Source of the DNA: Blastocladiella britannica
Taxonomy: Eukaryota > Blastocladiomycota > Blastocladiomycetes > Blastocladiales > Blastocladiaceae
Length of the DNA: 10,081 nucleotides
Direction: 5' to 3'
NCBI GenBank assembly: GCA_025349905.2
Contig: MU625175.1
Location: 1-10,081, forward strand
This document shows, piece by piece, positions 7,256 to 10,081 of the stretch. The notes beneath the pieces were generated by a model. It saw only the letters and a list, made by a program, of their open reading frames with translations. It ran no database searches and was not told the DNA's origin. The number at the start of each line of letters is the position of its first letter. The stretch's first letter is position 1. A program made the translations under genes and the position numbers.

Positions 7256-7560
7256 AATCTCATATGTGTACTTTTACTTGCTTGGCGGACTTCTTCGAGA
7301 CTTGAGACGGACGGAGGGCGGCCAATCTATACTGTCGGGGCAATGGAGGTTTGCAGCGGATCTATGCTTGTCGGGACGGTGGTGAAAGAGCGGACGAATC
7401 GGAGTTGCGACTTGAGTTTGTGTTGCATGCAAGAGGTTTGTCTCATTTCGCCGACTCCACAAAAGCTACGCCACAGTCCAGGGTATAACAGGCAGCCGGG
7501 GCCCCACCTCCATAAGGAATAGCACAATAGAGCACCTCTTCTCGTTCATTCATAAAAGCA
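7256..7560. other. Intergenic region upstream of the hydroxylase gene
   Basis: No gene is supported in this 305-bp gap. It holds a perfect 10-bp palindrome TTGCATGCAA (7423-7432), about 130 bp before the next ATG, and two ACTTGAG words (7300-7306, 7410-7416). The element CATAAAAG (7551-7558) is 2 nt before the ATG. Confidence 0.5.
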
Positions 7561-8851
7561 ATGCCAGCTCCTCTCGACACGGTCACACACAAGGCCCCAG
7601 CGGCAGCGCCAGCTGCAGCGGCGCGCAAGCTCCCGACGTCGTACGACATGCTTCGCCGGTTCTTTTCGCTGCGCGAGTTTGGCCACACGCTTGCCATCGT
7701 CGGTGTTGGGTCGCTCATTGCCTCTCCGCACGCTTTGCGGATCGGCCATACGGACGCCGTGGCTCCGCGCGCACTGGCCGCTATCCCGGGCGTCAAGCGG
7801 ATCCTCACCGCTGTGGCCGACCTCGCGCTCTCGGGAAACCGCGGGTGGGGCAGTATCGTGGAGCGGGTTGGGTTCCGCACCTTGATGACCTTTGGGCTGG
7901 TCGGATTCACTGGTAAGTTCGCTCTTTTTCCTCATTTGGGGATCCCCCTTCATTCATTCATCCATAAATTGGATAGGCGCCATCATGTGGACGCAGTCGG
8001 GCGCATTCGCGGTCCTGGACTGGTCTCTGCGGCACCCCGAGTCGCGTCTCGGCAAGTGGGCAAAGCAGCGCAAGATCCAGGACACGCAAATGGTGTCGCT
8101 GGCCGACTACATCAAGGCGGCGAAAGTGGTGTTGCGCAACCAGCTGCTGATCAACCTACCGCTGGCGCCGCTGTACTTTGGCATGGTCTACAACTGGGCG
8201 ATTCGCCGCCACATTGCGCGATCGGGCCTGGCGCTCGAGCCCGGGGTCAGTGCGTTGGACTCGGTTGCGGGAGCCGCATGGGCATCGCGCGTGCCGACTG
8301 CCGGCGGACTGGTACGCGATCTGGTGACGTGCGCGATCATGGAGGAGGCGTTCTTTTACGTGATTCACCGCGCATTGCACTGGGGCCCGCTGTACCGTCA
8401 TGTCCATAAGGTACCCTTTTCATTTTTCTTGGAGTTGATAATCCATTTCCAATTCTTACTATCGACAACAAAGTTCCACCACCAATTCGTGGCCCCAATG
8501 GCGCTGTCGACCACATACGCGCACCCGGTAGAGTACGTGCTGTCGAATCTGACGGGCATTGTGACCGCACCCGCCACGCTCGGGATCCACCCGTACTCGA
8601 TCTTTGTTTGGGTGACATTCTCGCTGTCGTCGGTGATCCACGCGCACTCGGGGTACGAGATATACGGGTGGCCGTCGGCGCGGCTGCACGACTGGCACCA
8701 CTACTCGTTCAACAATGCGTTCGGGACCTACGGGCTGCTCGACACGTGGTTCGGGACCATGGGTGGGGATCGGTGGTTCAAGTATGTCGATGCGTACGAC
8801 CGGCGGCAGGAGGAGGCCGAGGCGGAGGCGGCGATTGAGAATGGGAACTGA
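7561..8851 (+). CDS. Fatty acid hydroxylase / C4-sterol methyl oxidase-like membrane enzyme
   Basis: Exons 7561-7912, 7977-8410 and 8474-8851 join to 387 residues. The three histidine boxes that bind the di-iron centre are all present: HRALH (248-252), HKFHH (261-265) and HDWHH (334-338), plus YAHPVE (277-282) and HAHSGY (318-323), typical of the superfamily. Hydrophobic segments near 41-56, 105-128, 172-193 and 285-317 suggest a multi-pass ER-membrane protein. The N-terminal 25 residues are Ala/Pro-rich. Known members oxidise the C4 methyl of sterols (Erg25/SMO) or hydroxylate lipids. The short spacing between HAHSGY and HDWHH resembles the FAXDC2 branch more than Erg25, which from memory carries a longer insert there, so substrate is left open. 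The tail (about 365-387) is Glu/Ala-rich and lacks an obvious KKXX ER signal. Confidence 0.92.
7913..7976 (+). other. Intron 1 of the hydroxylase gene
   Basis: The intron is 64 bp, phase 1, with the most classical donor of the window (GTAAGT) and acceptor GGATAG. It contains a short ATTC repeat (about 7949-7961). It joins LVGFT to GAIMWTQSG. Confidence 0.9.
8411..8473 (+). other. Intron 2 of the hydroxylase gene (stop-free, AAG acceptor)
   Basis: The intron is 63 bp, phase 0, GTACCC to ACAAAG. It lies inside the second histidine box, between K262 and F263. It has no stop and is a multiple of three, so retention adds 21 mostly hydrophobic residues and breaks HKFHH. The AAG acceptor is unusual (all others here end TAG or CAG), but the family has no insertion at this point, so removal is strongly favoured. 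Confidence 0.8.
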
Positions 8852-9115
8852 AGCTGGGAAAATGTGATAGAATGGAATGCACGCCTGTCACAACCAATCC
8901 GGAAATCCAAGGAAATTGGAGAGCTGAAACAACGTGATCTCGATCCTGTACAACTGCTGCACAGGCATGCCAAAAGAAAAGGCAAATCGAGAGAGGGTGG
9001 GGTATAAGCCCGTTTGAAAGGGGGGTTTGGGGTGGGCCAAATTATGGCATGGCCCGAGAGGAGAAAGGGAAAAAGTCAACGAAAAAAGAAAAGGAGAGAG
9101 ATCGACAGCCAAAAA

Positions 9116-9246
9116 TCCGTTGGAAAAGTGTTGTTTAAGTCCACTGGAAAAGGTGATCAAGTCCGATTCCAGAGGAAAATGGAGAAAACATCCAAAGGAA
9201 TCAAGGCAACGTCAGCGGTTTAATCAGACAACAATCCAGCGGAAAA
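9116..9246. promoter_or_regulatory. Five TCC-N3-GGAA dyad motifs upstream of HSP10
   Basis: Copies of TCC(A/G)NNGGAA begin at 9116, 9140, 9168, 9191 and 9235; four continue as GGAAAA. TCC-N3-GGA is a perfect dyad, the usual form of a dimer-binding site. Spacing is 24, 28, 23 and 44 bp, near two helical turns or a multiple. The cluster lies about 260-390 bp before the HSP10 start codon. A role as an upstream activating region is inferred. It could also be a decayed short repeat. Confidence 0.5.
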
Positions 9247-9276
9247 GGTGGGATTTTTATTGCGGAATCGGACTTG
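9158..9276. repeat. 13-bp inverted repeat around the dyad cluster
   Basis: CAAGTCCGATTCC (9158-9170) is the exact reverse complement of GGAATCGGACTTG (9264-9276), with 93 bp between the arms. The left arm overlaps the third TCC-N3-GGAA copy. No target-site duplication or terminal signature marks it as a mobile element. Confidence 0.65.
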
Positions 9277-9505
9277 GTGTTAAAGCTCAACAGATTCTGG
9301 GTGACGTTCCAGTTTCCTACGGATAGTATCTTGCCCTGTTTATCCTGAAGCTTTTTGACTGTTTTCCGGCGGATGTTGTTTCGACTTCCCAGCCGTGGAA
9401 TGGAATCGAATACTTCACGTGCTGAGGACAAGTGAGATCGAGCGGACCGCGGGCACACTTTTTCTCTTTGCTAACTACGCAAGCTCCATTCCCGAAATAT
9501 TGACC

Positions 9506-10025
9506 ATGGTACGCGCTCTCGCACGCGATATATTACACGTCCGGATGCTAAAACGAAACGATTTATATAATAAAAAAACAGTCTGCCGCCGCCAAGCGTA
9601 TCATTCCCCTCCTCGACCGCGTGCTGGTGCAGCGTGTGAAGCCCGCGGAGGTACTTTACCTTTTATTGGTCAGATCTTGGATACGAATGCGTTGAATTCA
9701 CGCAGAACAATATAGCGCACCTCGTCCGGCCTCTACATCCCCGAGAAGGCTCAGCAGATGCTCAACGAGGGCGTCGTCCTCTCGGCTGGTCCCGGCATGA
9801 TCAACAACGTCCGTTTTTTATTATTTTGTTGTTTGTGTCCGTGAAGTCCTCAATGTTGACAAATCCAAAAAAAAAAAAAAAACACAGGACGGCAAGACGC
9901 TGCCCATGCACGTCAAGGCCGGCGACCGCGTGCTGCTGCCCGAGTACGGCGGCAACCCCGTCAAGCTGGGCGAGGACGAGTACCACCTTTTCCGCGACTC
10001 GGAGATTCTGGCCAAGCTCAACTAA
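9506..10025 (+). CDS. HSP10: Mitochondrial chaperonin 10 (GroES homologue)
   Basis: It forms the seven-subunit lid of the Hsp60 folding chamber in the mitochondrial matrix. Exons 9506-9508 (ATG only), 9582-9650, 9716-9808 and 9888-10025 join to 100 residues, the normal Cpn10 length. IIPLLDRVLVQR (8-19) opens the beta-barrel. TSSGLYIPEKAQQ (26-38) is the mobile loop that docks on Hsp60, with the hydrophobic L-Y-I contact. EGVVLSAGPG (42-51), VKAGDRVLLPEYGG (64-77) and LFRDSEILAKLN (89-100) complete the fold. Position 25 is Arg, where many homologues have Lys. Like yeast Hsp10, it has no long cleavable presequence; the start Ser-Ala-Ala-Ala-Lys-Arg is weakly basic. The start is fixed by the splice from ATG into the second exon, which has no Met near its beginning. 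Confidence 0.96.
9509..9581 (+). other. Intron 1 of HSP10, directly after the ATG
   Basis: The intron is 73 bp, phase 0, GTACGC to AAACAG, immediately following the start codon, so the first coding exon holds one codon. The A/T-rich 3' half (TTTATATAATA at 9562-9572) has no pyrimidine tract. Confidence 0.85.
9651..9715 (+). other. Intron 2 of HSP10
   Basis: The intron is 65 bp, phase 0, GTACTT to ATATAG. It joins KPAE to RTSSGLYIPE at the base of the mobile loop. Earlier AG dinucleotides would break the frame or the loop. Confidence 0.85.
9809..9887 (+). other. Intron 3 of HSP10, with A16 tract
   Basis: The intron is 79 bp, phase 0, donor GTCCGT, acceptor ACACAG. A run of 16 A (9867-9882) sits directly before the acceptor in place of a pyrimidine tract, after a TTGAC branch-like motif (9856-9860). 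It joins GMINN to DGKTLPMH. Confidence 0.85.
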
Positions 10026-10081
10026 ACTACACGGCTGCGCACTGAACAGTTTCGGATGCAGAATTCTGAGATGGAAGTGAC
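10026..10081. other. 3' flank of HSP10
   Basis: The last 56 bases follow the TAA stop codon. No poly(A) signal or further gene is visible before the window ends. Confidence 0.5.

Larger units (their letters stand above)
8852..9505. other. 650-bp non-coding region upstream of HSP10
   Basis: No gene I recognise is present on either strand. Open frames here (for example minus strand 9458-9201) lack family features. The middle is purine-rich (about 9040-9100). It holds the TCC-N3-GGAA motif cluster and a 13-bp inverted repeat, listed separately. It should contain the 3' end of the hydroxylase transcript and the HSP10 promoter. A recognisable TATA box near the HSP10 ATG is absent, unlike the other five genes. 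Confidence 0.55.

Noticed and set aside
7443..7953. Long minus-strand frames opposite the hydroxylase first exon
   Set aside because: These are shadows of a GC-rich coding exon; they match nothing, and the plus-strand exon is firmly supported.
8888..9160. Hydrophobic minus-strand frame of 90 codons
   Set aside because: It is the complement of the same purine-rich tract, so the Phe/Leu/Ser richness is a composition effect.
9014..9223. Lys/Arg-rich plus-strand frame of 69 codons
   Set aside because: Its composition follows directly from the purine-rich DNA, and it has no recognised motif or start context.
9201..9458. Possible minus-strand gene (85 codons) upstream of HSP10
   Set aside because: It resembles no family I know, has no credible exons to extend it, and overlaps the repeated dyad motifs and inverted repeat.

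Overview
The window is nuclear DNA from a small-intron eukaryote, most likely a zoosporic (flagellated) fungus such as a member of Blastocladiomycota or Chytridiomycota. The evidence is as follows. Six protein genes are interrupted by 17 introns of about 52-79 bp, most with TAG or CAG acceptors and several with CTGAC/CTGAT branch-like motifs. The aspartate kinase is the stand-alone fungal (Hom3) type. Two genes belong to flagellum/centriole families (EFCAB9-like and WRAP73-like), which do not fit a Dikarya genome, at least for the first. Phylum is inferred; nothing in the window proves it.

Layout, left to right. Positions 1-390 are non-coding and hold a cluster of ACGTCGGACG motifs. A four-exon minus-strand gene (391-1196) encodes a 209-residue EF-hand protein resembling EFCAB9, the Ca2+ sensor of the CatSper sperm-flagellum channel. 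It diverges, across only 120 bp, from a four-exon plus-strand gene (1317-3006) for a 503-residue WRAP73/WDR8-type WD40 protein of centrosomes, basal bodies and spindle poles. A four-exon class-V PLP enzyme of the isopenicillin-N-epimerase-like family (3218-4963, 519 aa) follows. Next are a four-exon aspartate kinase (5352-7255, 570 aa), a three-exon fatty-acid-hydroxylase/C4-sterol-methyl-oxidase-like membrane di-iron enzyme (7561-8851, 387 aa), a 650-bp non-coding stretch with five TCC-N3-GGAA motifs, and a four-exon mitochondrial chaperonin-10 gene whose first coding exon is the ATG alone (9506-10025, 100 aa).

All six reading frames close exactly (each exon sum is a multiple of three) and the joined proteins align without gaps to remembered family members at nearly every junction, so the gene models are firm except for the first EFCAB9 intron, which needs a weak donor.

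The last four genes are housekeeping or metabolic and share no obvious pathway. The head-to-head EFCAB9/WRAP73 pair is the most interesting part: two candidate cilium/centriole genes sharing one short control region. Genome-style observations are also recorded: splice donors with C at +4 (12 of 17), two stop-free 63-bp introns that would add 21 residues if retained, and TATA-like boxes only 2-13 nt upstream of five start codons.
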